NCBI GenBank assembly: GCA_035041965.1
Contig: JAPYMA010000626.1
Location: 1 to 64,000, forward strand
Direction of reading: 5' to 3'
Source of the DNA: Anisakis pegreffii
Lineage: Eukaryota > Nematoda > Chromadorea > Rhabditida > Anisakidae
DNA: 64,000 nt
Under the pieces are notes generated by a model. The model did not search any database and had not been told where the DNA came from. It worked only from the letters and a program-made list of their open reading frames with translations. Made by a program: the position numbers and the translations under genes. Below are positions 51,264 to 64,000 of the stretch, piece by piece. Numbering within the stretch: the stretch's first letter is position 1; every line of letters starts with the position of its first letter.

Positions 51264-54200
51264 TCATGAATCGGACTTGCGAACTGTTAATGCCTTTTGC
51301 AAGAAGTCGAGTACAACGGCATCATGGAATTCGCATGCCTCAGATGCACGTACACCGTGACGTTCTGATGGGAATATCTGAAATTGAAGAAAGTTTATTC
51401 CATGGCTGAACAACACATAAATGACGTGTGTCATGGCTGATTGAGCGAATGACAACTGCTCACAGATACACAAGTTAGAAACAAGCTGAACGCACCTGTA
51501 AACGGAAGGGTTTGCCAGCTGTAATTAACGTTTCAATTAAAGCTTCTGTATGAGAAAAGTGCACATTTTCGTCCATTAAACCTTGCACAATCAGGAGACG
51601 GTCTGTTCTTTAAAACAAAAGTAAACTGATACAAGCACTTGAAGTTATATCTGATCTCTCAAACAAAAACGAACAACATCATATGCACCCTTGCATGATA
51701 GCAACTGCTGCATGAATTTATGCAAAACAAATGAACCGGAGCAGCACAAGTTCATAACTGCCTTCAATTTGCTATCCATCATTGTTCAACCACACAAAAA
51801 TAAATTATCTGATAACAGCATTGAGTCAGATAACTAACTCATTTGGAAGTTGATTGATATATTTGAGCACCGATGATCTAGCGTAATGATCGCCAGGCAT
51901 TCCCAAGTAACGCTCGGTATACGCCGTATCATACAAATTCCAACACGTCACAGCACCACCTGCCACTGCAGCCCTGCAAAACTTGATTGTATCAACACCA
52001 TCTCTAATCAAACCATCATAAATGATCGATTTAGCAATACTCTTTAAAAGCAATGTTTATCAACCTGTAAGTCTCTGGATTTTTTGCGAGACACATCAAT
52101 GCCATGAATCCACCGTAAGACCAACCCATAACGGCCACTCGGCTTAAATCCAAAAGGTCATCAGTTCTTTTCGCCACTTCATTTAGACCCTCAAGTTGAT
52201 CATCCACTTCTAATGCACCTTAAAACAGTCGCAGAATCACAACGAATTCCACGAAATTTCACTTATCATTAGACGCGATTAATATCATCATCTGATCTAA
52301 TAACAAAACATTTCAATTCTATGGGTAAAAAGATAATATCCTACAAACTGATTGTGAAAGTGCCAAATGATGATGCGATAAACGGACAGATGTCTAGGGA
52401 ACCATTCAAAAACTTATAAGTTGTCCTTTAATGGCCGTCTCGAATGAAATACCACGATTTGCTGAACCTCGACCATCAACCATCACAACTGCGTAACCGA
52501 GACTCGTAAACTTTTGATAGGTTACCCATCTAAAAATAAACCATACACATACAAATGTGTTAATCAGCAACCACATTATCGCATATCTTCGGTCGAGTGC
52601 GCTAGACGGAGAATGCACTAAAGCCTCATATCCAATCGATTAGTAGGTAGCCCCAATAGCATGGTTATCGCAACGACCCGCTGAATCTCCGGCTTATGTA
52701 TATTAGATTATTTCAAAATAACGATAAACTACGCCCCACAGAGTTCAAGCGTCATCTAGTCGCCAATATTATAATTATCGCCATTAGAATGATCATGACA
52801 ATATAAGCAAAGACTGATGATAAGTCAACAACAGATAAAATAAATTACAAAAGAAACGAAGAAATGAAAGCGAAGGAAGACGTACAATGTCCACATATTA
52901 CATACCAGTTGCACACCAGGACCACCATAAACGAACTGTATAACTGGATAGCGAATACCTTTGACACTGTTCATTGGTCTTATCAACAATGCATAATGAA
53001 TTCGATTCGAATTATTCGACTTATACTCTATTATTTCCGGATATACATTCGCTCGTTGTTCATCTGCAACGTTTCAGAAAAATTCAGAACATACATATCT
53101 ATCGTCATTAGTCTCAGTTCAGTATCTCCAATGAAAAGAATAAAGAGTCGTAATTTAAGCTCAACATGGAATATACAAAATGAACGGGAAGAAATAAAGA
53201 TATTTAAACGCGCCAATATCAGACAGTGATGAATTATGATCATTGAGAGGATTGGTGTAGGGCATCGAGATTAAATACTGTAGAGTAGCTGTTGGCAAAT
53301 GATCGTTCGTTATATGCTGAATACGGTAGAAAGCACAACGTGGTGGCAAACGAAGTGAGCTTTCCCAACAAACAAAACCAATATCACTGTTGATCGACAT
53401 TTCACACTCCATCCTTGAATATCTGAATTTTGACACATATTTTACCACATGCCACTCAGATTAAATCGGCTAAAATGACGTTGACGTGAAGCAAATAACG
53501 TGCCTGTACGACTGACCAATTTCGGTTAAAATGCGAGGTTCAGATATTTTTTGATAGGACGCTACACATCTGAAAACATTTTTCTGTTACATCACTGAAT
53601 GTTGAGAAGAGATGAACAACGAAAAGACTCACAAATTCGTATCAGCAGGATGATGTTTGTTTGCAACGAAATAAACATGGTGTCTCCGTTCATCAACGTG
53701 TATTGAGACATGCTTAGATACTGACCAATCACCACTCGTTATCGGCACATTCTTTCGACTCACAACTTTGCCTCCTTCAAATCACAGCAGATGACCTGTC
53801 TGTGCTGATGGCTGCTCTTCATTTTCAAGAACCAATGTAACATTTTGAAGATTAAAAATCATACTTGAATTGAGTTCAACTTGTTGCAAATATAAATGCG
53901 TATTATCGTTCCTATCACTCGCTTGAAAAAAAGAAATCGTATTACTATTGGTGGATTGCAAAAATTTTGTGCTATTATCAATCTGAAAGATACAATTTCA
54001 AGCCATAAGGAAAAAATGAAAAGAAATATTATGCGTAAGAAAAATTGTTCAATTATAAATGAACTGGAATACGGATAATGATATTAATTCTCGCTAGGAT
54101 ATTAATTTTTTTTTCATTTTGAAATGATGTTCAAAAGTGATCAACCATTTTAGATTGATCAATTTTGATCAATCAGTTGTCTCAACAATTACTATTTGAA

Positions 54201-55385
54201 TTTGTTTGCGCGTTAAATAGATAACTAGACTCTCAACAGAATTAAAATCAGAACCAACATTGAACCAAGTCGGTGTATTCTCCTCAATTAAAGTGATAAC
54301 ACTAGCATCGGTCGAACTCTGGCCTGTGAACAATTCTTTCGGTATCAATACAAGCGCATAACGATCTTGAAGACGGCTCATCAAAATAGCCCAAACGCTA
54401 AACATTCAACGATTCAGTACAACTTTGTAATAAAGACTGTGACACAACAAAAGAAATGCAAACGAACGCGCTTCCATCGGGTAACCAGCCGACACGAGCA
54501 AGATATTCGTACCAATAGAACTGCTCAACCAAATCAACGCACAACGAGCAATCGGTAACCTGAATACGACGTTATATAAGAGATATCTGGCTATCAAAGA
54601 GCATCACCTTATCGTCAGAAGAGATAGAAACGAGGTGAAGAGTCGATGTGGCATTCATCGAACCAGCTAATGGATATTTCATCGGTCGACTTCGAACGTG
54701 ACCCGGGCTTGAGAACTGCAACTCGACAACGTTTGACTCATCAACTCGCTCGTAGACGAGCAGTGGTTCAGGCCCAGGACTCCACCAAATACCCGTAAAT
54801 CTGCATTTAATTCATCATCCAATTCATTTTTACAAATCAACAAAAAATGTTCATTGTAATTTTAACACAATCGTTGCTTTACGACCGTCTGGTTCAAGCA
54901 ATTCGTGGTATACGAAGCTCAAAATTCACGCAAAAGACTAACCGATCAAATTCTTCTTGCATTATAAATGATGAGCAACCATTTGAGATATCGTTTGTTG
55001 AATTTGTACAATAGATTACAGTACCCAGCCTGGAAGAAGAATTGCATTTACATTGAACATTCCATCAAACATATAATCATTCGCACAAACAGCAAGCATT
55101 AAAGTGCCTCACTAACCTATCAATATAAATATTACGATTGGCAACAAAAGCAACAATGTCGCTATCAACAGGGCAGAAGTGAGCATTTAGCGGACATCCC
55201 GAAACACCTTTACCTACCTCATGAATACCATTTGTCTGAAACAATCAAAAAGCGAATATTATTCTCAGCAGTATCAATAGATATATCTTCGGGCAAATTA
55301 TATATCTCTATCCATGAACTGTCTTGCTCCTTCTACAGAACTATCTACAAAAATACAACATATTCTTCTTCGTCATTATTTTTTA

Positions 55386-55423
<38 letters not shown>

Positions 55424-57012
55424 CAAATTCATCACACAAAACACCTCCATATATCCCCCAATGAACGTTTGAGTAAATGCTAGAAGTAGAATGGTACTAC
55501 GTGCTCTTGAAGCACACCGAACCGAACAAAATACAACAAACTTTTGAGACGTAAACATGATCCGAATCTGAATACAGCAAGGCATCTGTTCTCGGTTCAT
55601 ATTCATAGGATGCAATACCCCATGTTAGTGCTGTACGCTGTCGTTCACATAATGCAGCAAGTTCGGCAGGTGGAGGGTGCTGAAGAATTATGCTGTTAGA
55701 ATCATTATAATCATTTGTAAGCAACTCAAGAAATAAACGTAACCCTTGACATAGACATTTCAAGATGAACTGAAAGAGTGAGCACTGATGTCTGAGTGCA
55801 ACGTTGACTGAAGGGACGGCATAGTGTGGCTGAATAGATGGTCTGTTGTGATGACTGATTACCACCACCCAACGCTAACACATGCTCTAAACCATTGGCA
55901 TCCGTATAAAGGAAGATGTGGTGAAGCGATGTTCCCAGCCCTTTCCTATTATCAGTTTTATTGAATAATTATTCAATTTTAGATGCACTTAAGTGCACAG
56001 ATCAATTGCAAAAAAAAAGAAGCCGTACTGCACCCGGACCCGGATTTGCCGAGTTGTCCGGGTAAAAGTATGAATACAAATAAGAGTACCGTGGAAACGC
56101 CCAACCAGTGTAGATAGGCCCGTATGAAGGTTGTTTATACGCAATCGACGAATTTTTGTACTGCAGATGTGGCTCGTAGAAACGTTTTGAGTACCGCAAC
56201 TTGCATAACTGATTTTCAATGCGGAAGCAGAGTTGTTTGGCTTTTGTGCTCGGATGTTGACGGAAATTGCTACCGATAGGTTTGTGGTCTTTCTAATATT
56301 AGTCAGAATATACTTAGTTTCGGTTTTACGGACAATCCTCCTTAATGGGAATGCGGAGGTTTCTGGCCGTTCCACCCTTGTAGCGATTTCCATCCGTATC
56401 CGAGCATAAGGATCAAACAATCTCACATTCCTTGCTACTGCGGTAATCTATCGAAACCAGAAATTATAAATATGCTGATCTGTGTCGAAACTGCCCAACC
56501 TTTTTATAGTAATTTCGACCAATATTCGAGCAATATGTCAGAAAACCCTTCCTCCATTGACGGTATCAAAAAACAATTGCACAACTCTACGGTACCTAAA
56601 ACGCCTCTAGAGATCACTTGTTCACTGCGAAACTTCATATCCGTGTATGAAAATTGCCTTCATAAGATTTTTTGCTGCACTGGGTCGGCGTTTCTACAAT
56701 GCACTCATTTGATCCGGCGACCTGGGCCCGGCTTATGCGCACTTCTCAAAACAGCACGATACCAAAACACATGACAGTTCATCAAAATAGAACAGGTAAA
56801 AAAATTGAGATGTTTTGTGGCCACTGGTTTTTTGCATGATGCAACCACACGATGAATTAATTTATTAATGACAGTGATAACGAAAAATAAAATGAATCAC
56901 GCAGCACACAAAAAACCGCAAACCTCGAAATATTCCTCCAATTTTTGGCATGATCCAACAGCTCTGTCCATGTCAAATTTTGCACATCATATTGCTCCAC
57001 ATCAGGAGCCAT
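51264..57012 (-). CDS. dpf-3: DPP8/DPP9-type dipeptidyl peptidase (S9B family)
   Basis: Cytosolic serine peptidase removing Xaa-Pro/Xaa-Ala dipeptides. About 17 exons: 56924-57012 (start ATG just behind an aatttcag acceptor), about 55800-55945, about 55555-55645, 55117-55235, 54943-55029, 54608-54800, 54468-54559, 54193-54397, 53633-53982, about 53513-53569, about 53240-53422, about 52906-53071, about 52418-52532, about 52066-52225, about 51820-51975, 51492-51600 and 51264-51380. Matches to DPP8/9: [56 protein letters not shown] and [11 protein letters not shown]. The catalytic triad is intact: Ser in GWSYGGF (codon 52118-52120), Asp in LMDENVHF (51571-51573), His in SERHGV (51357-51359). There is no membrane anchor, unlike DPP4. 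One conserved exon (53633-53982) carries an in-frame TGA at 53782-53784, so the gene may be damaged, misassembled or unusual here. Several boundaries are approximate. Confidence 0.88.
55385..55423. repeat. (AT)n microsatellite
   Basis: About 19 TA/AT dinucleotides with one C interruption. It lies in an intron of the DPP gene. Confidence 0.9.
55995..56300 (-). other. possible nested exon in the first DPP intron (unrecognised)
   Basis: Within the intron between 55945 and 56924 there is an open frame of about 98 codons behind an aatattag acceptor (about 56292), ending at a stop at about 56002. It is Tyr-rich in the second half ([20 protein letters not shown]) and contains ANPGPGA. Another frame is open to 56426. 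A TATAAAAAG box occurs about 80 bp further upstream on this strand. No family is recognised, and it could be transposon debris or chance. Confidence 0.25.
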
Positions 57013-58999
57013 CACTGAAATTATTCGTTTCGTGGTTTTTCACAGAAATGTTTGTTCAGAAATCTATTTTTCATCGTTCCAATTCCAAAGTCAATTCGTC
57101 CAATACACACACATCGTCAGAAGTAAACGATCAGTCATGTGATGAGAAGATGTTTGAAAACGCCATTTAATTGGTTATGCAGAAAAAGTTATTGAAATTC
57201 TGTGCAAGTGAATTCCTCTCATGCCAACAAAAAATACAAACAATAAGAATGAATCACAAAAAACTAGTAATCTGGGATTGAAAGAGTGATAAATCAGTTG
57301 AACCGAACTGAAGTCATTTTATCGAACAGTCAACTCATTCATGCAACCAATATTTTGTGAATTTGCAGAGAACAAACAAAAAACAGAAAGGATAAATAAA
57401 CTACTCACCGAAAAAAATATATTTGTAACTCTTAATTAATTACTTAAATCCTTTTGAACTGTTTCGCCAAATCGATTACGACACTAGCAGTTGTTAGATT
57501 GTAGTGAGTAAACTGATAGACTATGTGAACAAGAAGAAATATGATATCGATGATGAAAAAGATATTCTTTTTAGGCGTTTCAACAAACTTTTAAGGAGAA
57601 ATGGGTATATGAATAACAAATAATCTAAGCCTACGACTAAAAATGGCTCGAATTTCACAAAAATGCTCACTAAACAGAGGACAAACCGAACGTTCAAACA
57701 AAATTTACAATATAAGTAATTCCTCACAACAGTGTTTTGAATGTCTTAAAACTGGTTCAAATTGCTTTAATACGCATTGAAATGAGGCAGCTTAAAAAAT
57801 AGAAGATGCGGAACAATAATTAATGTGAAAAATACAAATACGACATATCCATTCGGCATAATTACCGCTAATTAATTAAAAAATTACAAGTAAAATAAAA
57901 GTGGATCGCTCGCGAATGACATTTCACGCCGACACGTCTCGGCTCATCGCCAAGAACGGACAGGCGCAGCGATTTGCTGAATGAAAAGTCCGTAAAGTGA
58001 GGGGTGGGCAAAACATTTTTACGATACGTTCCCATTATCGGTTTTGCGCTCAAACTCGGTCAGCACTCAATCATTTTGGATTTTAACTTCAGGTTAAGTT
58101 CGGGACTCATTAATCAATATTTCTAAAAGTTACAATGTCGATTTGGTGGATTTTGGCAGAGTTATAGGCAAAAAACTGTCACAATTTTGCACCCAATTTG
58201 AAAGTGCGCTCAAACGTTCTCACAACGAAGGGAAACCCGCGAAATTAAATGTTAGCGTTCAACTTATTTTTTGCAAATCCCTATATCAGCATCGTTAAAG
58301 TCATGATATCCGAAATATTTGTGATTGTTGAGATTGACGTTTGCAGTCGATGCCCGCAGACAGCGAATTAATTCTGGCCTTTATGGCTCATACCTGACAT
58401 TAAATCCAAATCTCTTCACCCGTGAGAGGTATAAGGATTCCGCCTTCCAGCTTCGCGGATTTTCAGGCGATAAACCATTGATATATTTTTTAATTAGGTA
58501 TCTTTAATTATGACGAGTGGATAAGTTATACTTGTATTTTTCACGCCAATTGTTGTTCGGTTGTCAGGAATTACTTTCATTGTTAATCATGTTTGAACTC
58601 TCGGTTTGATGTCTGTTCAATGAATATTTTCTATGAATCGCGATACAATACAAAAAATTGTATCGTAAATTGTATTTGATAAAAATTTAAAATTGTATTG
58701 TGATGGTTATTATGTAATTTGCTATATTAGAAGGTAATGTTCAATAGTAGTTGTGTGTACGTATATTATGAAAGGTTTTTAATAAATAAAACTGAACAGT
58801 AAGAACTTGTGTTGTGTTCACATGGAAAGTTCCAAGATATAAAATATTTTGCCTTTGAGAGGGAGATCGCTTCTTCTTTTGTTTGACTATTCGCTCGTTA
58901 ACCACTGACCAATTAACAGCGGCTAACAAGCGAGTAGTCGAAGACTTGAAAAAGACCTGAAATTAATAAAAGGTCGATTCATGAAATCAATTTTAACGT
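57013..58999. other. upstream of DPP, gene-poor
   Basis: AT-rich sequence that includes the probable DPP promoter. A GC-richer patch at about 57900-58030 and open frames at 57868-58053 and 58325-58507 are not recognisable. Confidence 0.45.
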
Positions 59000-59205
59000 C
59001 CCGGACGGCACAAAAGGACCCGTAAACTTGGATTTGTGAAGCATATTAAAGAGTGAAACCCGATGCCAAGCTCAAAGTTCGACATCACTTTAATTCGTTC
59101 CAAGAGCCGACCGACGTTCAAAAAAAATTGCTCGTTTCTTTAATGGCAAAAATTTTGCGGATTCGAAAAGTTTTTGGAAAGATGCGACCGAAAAATGCCA
59201 AAAAT

Positions 59206-59285
59206 CATTGGCGCTCTGCAGAGTTGAACCTGCGACCCTCAGTGGGATGGAACAATAGTGTGAAACAATTGCACCATTGAGAATG
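59206..59285 (-). repeat. tRNA-like sequence, probably a SINE head or tRNA pseudogene
   Basis: On the minus strand, tcaatggtgcaattgtttc resembles a pol III A box region, and gggtcgcaggttcaactc resembles a B box and T arm, about 50 bp apart as in tRNAs. The acceptor stem does not pair over 7 bp and the T loop is one base short, so this is not a functional tRNA. Confidence 0.4.
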
Positions 59286-59879
59286 ACTGTTCTTCTGAAA
59301 GCATTCCTTTCATCCCACGTCTATCGAAATGCCACAATTTAGTACTTTTTATAATCCACTCATCAATCCAAATCGATTGGTACCAGAATTATCGAAAAAT
59401 GAGCGAAAAATCACCTCGCTGCAGAACTTCACAAAACTCCTGACCATACATACCCCTATGAGCTCCAAATGGGCATTCTCCAGATACTGACGGTGTTTCC
59501 ACTGGCTACTTGGTGGAGCGACCTGAGGATTTACATGCTTCTACCAGAGAAGAGTATGAAGTGACGGTCAGCTCGAGCAATTTACTATTCCAGTTGCAAT
59601 CGCTCTCCTGTGGTTACATTCATGAATTGCCTCACTCACGATCAGTAGTTAGTTGATAGATGAAACAGGAGCATGTACATTAAGAACCGATGACAACATA
59701 CTGTTTAAGATACCGACACGAGGCCTGACCCATGGCCGCCCGACGAGAAACGAAGAAGTTTTTTTCCGAAGTAACGTGTTCTGCGCGAAAGAAAAAAGCT
59801 TAGCACAAGTTAGAGACGGCAGCCTTTTCTGTGCGTATCTCTAATGTTCAAACAATGACGCTCGTTCAATCTTATAGAT

Positions 59880-59965
59880 GTCATCTCTAACATGCATTAA
59901 ACGTATCTCCTATGTCTAACATCTCTAACACATGGACTTACGCTAACATGCATTAAACGTCCTAT
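59880..59965 (+). repeat. short direct repeat
   Basis: The 17-mer taacatgcattaaacgt occurs twice, near 59888 and 59945, with ctctaacat/tctaacatc motifs between. It looks like a decayed tandem duplication of about 57 bp. Confidence 0.6.
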
Positions 59966-61000
59966 CACAAATGCTGTATTCGTAATACTGCTTCATCCTT
60001 CGTAAGTGAGTTTTGAAGAGTTGCCTTTCATAAACTCTGTCTCCTTCCGAGAGAATCATCCTATTCGAGACCTCCAATTTGCTTTCTTCTCATATCGTCG
60101 CGTGTTTCGGAAGACTCTCATTCACTTTACCATGCTAAAGATATGCGTGATGATCATCTCATGAAATGTCCCTTTATATGTGATCACTCGTTTCAGTTAC
60201 ACTTTGCTGAATCGCTAACACTGTTGCATTAACACATTTTCAAAATGACTTCCCATATCGATATTTTGATAAGCCTTTGAATTTCAAGTTCCTAGTCCCC
60301 AACTGCGATGCAAACAATCGTGTCAAGACTAGAACCTATACCGAATCTGAATTTCCCCGAATTTATCAACGCAACTACAACAGCTGCCGTCTCAACAGTC
60401 CTGAATTGACAATCCTAAACCGATACTCGTTGATCTCTTCAAGCTTCGGTGTGATGTGTGGTAACAAGCGAAAAAATGTTTATGCAGCTATCAGGTACCT
60501 TACTAGCACTAATGGCGTATAATAGCTTCAGTGACATTGTAAGTAAGGATGTCGTCACAGAAGTGTATGAATACCATCATGACACTAGCTAATAGATAAG
60601 CTTCGGCGAGGAACCACAAATACCTGAGAGATTTCCCCTCATAACGCGTTTAATAACATTGAAACTTTACTTCAGCTGTTATTAAACAGCACTACGAGGA
60701 AGATGTTCTTCGAGTCACCACTTAGCAACTCGACTCTACAGGATGAGTGGTGCAGGCAAACTTTCCAGACCTACCGCTAACTTCATGAGGCGATTCATAC
60801 CCTACGTTTGTTAAACTCATTTTTATAGGGATATTTTTCTTCTTTTCTCACGCCAGTGTAGCTATTGTCAACACCTGTTACAGTCCCTGCCACAACAAAC
60901 TAAGTAAATATTCTCTTATGCGTTAATTTACCTCTAAGGAGTTCCGAGAGCTTCTTCCTCAGCTGTGTGTTCACTAGGTAACTGCAGTCGAACTGTGCAT
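59966..61000. other. gene-free stretch
   Basis: No supported gene, RNA or repeat. An open frame at 60277-60522 matches nothing recognised. Confidence 0.45.
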
Positions 61001-61440
61001 AGACGACTAACACTCCTCTGAATCGCATGCCTAAGTCAGATCAGTTCAAGTCCATGTCAAGCTTGATGAATTTAAGAAAGCTCAATGTCAGATTTATAGT
61101 CAATCTCAAACATTATCAAATTCGTTAAGCGGTACGTCAAGTCAAGTTAATTCGTGATAAAATTGCAGTGAAGACGTTTCTAAATTTTGACTCAAGCTAA
61201 GTCTAGTCAATTATGCGCTAATTAGAACTGATATCAGAAAATATGCTGCTCTCATACCTATGTTAGAGTCCAACACGGTTCATATAATATAGTCCATATT
61301 ATGGGAGGGGGGAGGAGAATGATTGAGTGCTAAACTGAAAAAAAATTCAATTAGGTGGGATGGGCAACATATAAGGCCAGTCCAAGTCCCTACCTCTGGC
61401 TCCGGAGTTAAGCGGGTCATTACGTGCCGCATCCCTCCTT
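61000..61440 (-). repeat. dispersed repeat, partner of 7.4-8.1 kb
   Basis: Reverse-oriented, diverged copy of the repeat at about 7400-8080. The best block is 61390-61425, including an exact 17-bp match; AAGTC-rich sequence at 61050-61230 corresponds to the GACTT-rich part of the other copy. Confidence 0.55.
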
Positions 61441-63063
61441 CGCCCAACCAACATCCCTTGCAAAAAAATTTACAACATTAACAGAAGCGATTGATGTATA
61501 AAATGAATGAATACATAAATAAATAAATGAATGAATAATTAAATAGTGACAACATATATGACAATTGGTGACAATAAACACAATGATTTGTCTAACAATC
61601 ATTTAATTTACAATATTACAGATTGTCGAATTGTTTTCTATTATCAAATTTCTAGTTGAATGTCCCAAACTTCTCAGCATGTGACAATACAGTGACCGAA
61701 ACACAATAATAAACCGCAGTGACATTACAACTGAATTGAAAATCCCTAAAAAACCCTAGTTAAAAGCTACGAGACAAGCATCTTCAGTATTACATAACAC
61801 ATTTCGATAGAATACAATGTTTTATCTCATAATACAACACAGGATAATATATGTCAGTGTATTGTTACTAAATCTCAATGAGTCGGACCCAAACAATATA
61901 CGACTTACAAATAAGTGATAACGTATACAAACATATAAATCACAAACATATGATTTACAGTTGAACGCATCAATGAGAGAAATAAGCATGCAAAAAGTGG
62001 TCACTGACCGCGACTCAATTTTATTTTCTGACCCTAACAGTAAGTTCAAATATAAATGAAAATAAGTGATAAAAAATGGGGGGAGTTGTTTTTTAAAATT
62101 CATTTGAGTTCTAAAGAAGAGGGAAATGAATGAAAGATGAAGTTGAAACTCCTAACCCTGCGCTTGCTCGCGCTATCGTATCACAGTTGTTGCTCGTTGG
62201 TATATGTTTGATATTACTAAGAGGTCAAGTATTAGAACGAATATGAGGTTACAAGTAATTAAAAGGGTAGTAATAATTGAAAAAGGTTGTATAATGTAGT
62301 GAGAAATGATAATGCTGAAAGATGACGGCTTGCGAAGAATAAATGAAACTGCCGTACAAAATTGGTTGGTATTGAAAAATGACAAAAACGCGATGGCATC
62401 GAGACTGTTAAATGATATGAGATGATATATGCAGATTAAATATTGTGAATAGACGAGAGAGTCAAAGTATCTACTACACAGTTATCAAATAAAAAGAAAT
62501 GCACTATTGATCAAAGCTGGCACAGTTGATTGATTATTGAAAGATTAAAACTGTGTTACCCTTTCAAATTGCCATAATTAAAAAATAACAGGCATGTATG
62601 ATGGGGTTTATAAGCTATTAACTGTTGAATAGCACTGTTGATCGTTTGGACAGCATTGTGGAAGTAGACTGAAATAAATCAGAAGTGATATAAATGATAA
62701 GGTTGGAGAACCCTGAGGGTTTTCCGGATCCCAATGGTGAACCTAAGGTTTACCGAAAGTAAATGTTTTTGTGTATCCTCTGAGAGAATACACGTTGGGT
62801 AACTGTGTTACCCTTTCACTTTGAGGTTGTTTACAAAAGAATAAAAGAGTGTTGTTATAAGAACGTCGGGATACGTTACACAGAGACGGCATTAGCCGGT
62901 CCTCATGTGCAAGATCCCGAATAGATATTAATTTTGTAAGCATGAGTGTATTGGTGTAAGAATACAGATCCATTAAGATAATAAAAGAAATTGCGATTGA
63001 ATGCGTTAGGAGGAAACGGAAGATATGTTGCTTGTTGTTATAAGATTGATTGGTTGCTTGTTA
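61441..63063. other. gene-free stretch at the right side
   Basis: AT-rich sequence. The 18-mer aactgtgttaccctttca occurs twice (about 62551 and 62801), flanking a small region with aaccctgagggtttt and cctaaggtttacc motifs. No gene or RNA is recognised. Confidence 0.45.
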
Positions 63064-63563
63064 TCAGATGATTTCGATTTCGGATTGATTGTACATCTCG
63101 TTCTTGGTATCAGCGTGGCCATCGTACGTCACACATCCACAACCACCAGTCGCCGTATCCGGCCTTCCATCGAACGTGAGCACTGGATTGTAACCATTGA
63201 CATGTCCAGCTAGAACTGAATGACGGTTTAATGCTGACGAGATCATATATCGCATTGATACAGTACCAAAAATACCAATATCTCTGCTAATATTACGTCT
63301 GTTATCATGAAACTGTTTCATAAACTACGTCAACACATCTAATAGAGAGTATTCACACTCACTGAGTATATGGTGAATTCTTATCAGATCAAAAAAAGGT
63401 AACAGGCTGATTAACAATTAAGTCATTTCAAACCACCAATTAAAAAATTGAATCATCACAAAAATGATCCAGTTCCCCACCTTATATTGAAGATACCGTA
63501 GTTTACTGCCGATAAATCTAACCAATCACCACGAAGATCTCCACCAACGGCGACTACCGTAAT
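63064..63563 (-). CDS. 3' end of an unrecognised gene
   Basis: The last coding exon is about 63064-63298 with a TGA stop at 63064-63066, behind a gataacag acceptor. It reads as well-formed protein, including LNRHSVLAGHVNGYNPVL, FDGRPDTATGG and an acidic C-terminus EMYNQSEIEII. A phase-compatible preceding exon is possible at 63481-63563 (ITVVAVGGDLRGDWLDL...). The rest of the gene would lie further right, partly outside the window. I cannot assign a family; the Gly/Asp-rich composition and balanced codon use favour a real gene over chance. Confidence 0.45.
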
Positions 63564-64000
63564 CTGTTCGCTCGCCCCCTCACTCGCTCACCCTCATAAG
63601 TGTGCACGCCTAAAACAATATTAAATGACTAATTCGCAGTTTTCGTTATATTCAGATCAGTACGATTCTTACTGATAACACATTTCTCATCAACAAGTTA
63701 TTCGCACACGTTATCAATGTTCTAAAATAATATAGCGATGATGATTTAATAAGATATCACCTACACTTTACAATATTTCAGCATTCGAACTGAATTGAAA
63801 CATTGGGCCAAGACGATCGTTCCTACCCTCCTCTTTAGCCAAACCTGTCCCCTTGTTAAATTTTCCCTTAATCTATACAATTACCGACCTTTGAAACACT
63901 GTGATACTAACAAAGTTGAAAAATCAAGTGTATATTTGAACCAAAAATATCCCTGGCCCAATGATGAAATATGCTACAAAAAGCATGAACGGAATAAAAT

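Overview
This 64-kb window is animal nuclear DNA. It is AT-rich, the genes are intron-dense with mostly short introns (down to 48 nt), and acceptors often read TTTTCAG or TTTTTAG. WWP-, CK2-alpha- and DPP8/9-type genes have the size and layout of nematode orthologues, and two first coding exons sit just behind strong 3' splice acceptors, as expected for spliced-leader trans-splicing. A nematode is the best guess; I cannot name the species. No operon-like prokaryotic organisation, organelle, viral or CRISPR sequence is seen.

Layout: 1-11.2 kb is gene-free and repeat-rich (a 65-bp tandem repeat, a 161/240-bp satellite with an orientation switch, dispersed repeats and a fold-back element). 11.2-21.7 kb (minus) holds a complete C2-WW(4)-HECT ubiquitin ligase of the WWP1/WWP2/ITCH group, modelled at 809 aa. 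21.7-26.3 kb is intergenic with a hAT-type MITE. 26.3-29.85 kb (minus) holds a complete KLHL20-type BTB-BACK-Kelch adaptor (674 aa). 31.4-39.4 kb (minus) holds a Sac2/INPP5F-type phosphoinositide phosphatase lacking its first exon(s), with transposon-like sequence in one intron. 40-44 kb is gene-poor and repeat-bearing. 44.1-47.1 kb (minus) is mitochondrial cysteine desulfurase NFS1 (447 aa), divergently paired with casein kinase 2 alpha (plus, 47.8-49.9 kb, 358 aa). CK2 alpha converges with a DPP8/9-type dipeptidyl peptidase (minus, 51.3-57.0 kb). 57-63 kb is gene-poor. The last kilobase holds the 3' end of an unrecognised minus-strand gene.

The genes are housekeeping or signalling loci with no shared pathway, although a HECT ligase and a CUL3 adaptor lie side by side. 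For WWP, KLHL20, NFS1 and CK2 alpha I placed exon boundaries by hand; the summed exon lengths are multiples of three and every junction is phase-compatible. INPP5F and DPP8/9 are well supported as families, but some of their boundaries are approximate.

I found no new multi-gene biological system. The points most worth a second look are an in-frame TGA inside a conserved DPP8/9 exon, a probable GC-AG intron in CK2 alpha, a young-looking MITE with near-perfect 41-bp inverted repeats, the higher-order satellite with an internal inversion, and repeat families shared between distant parts of the window.
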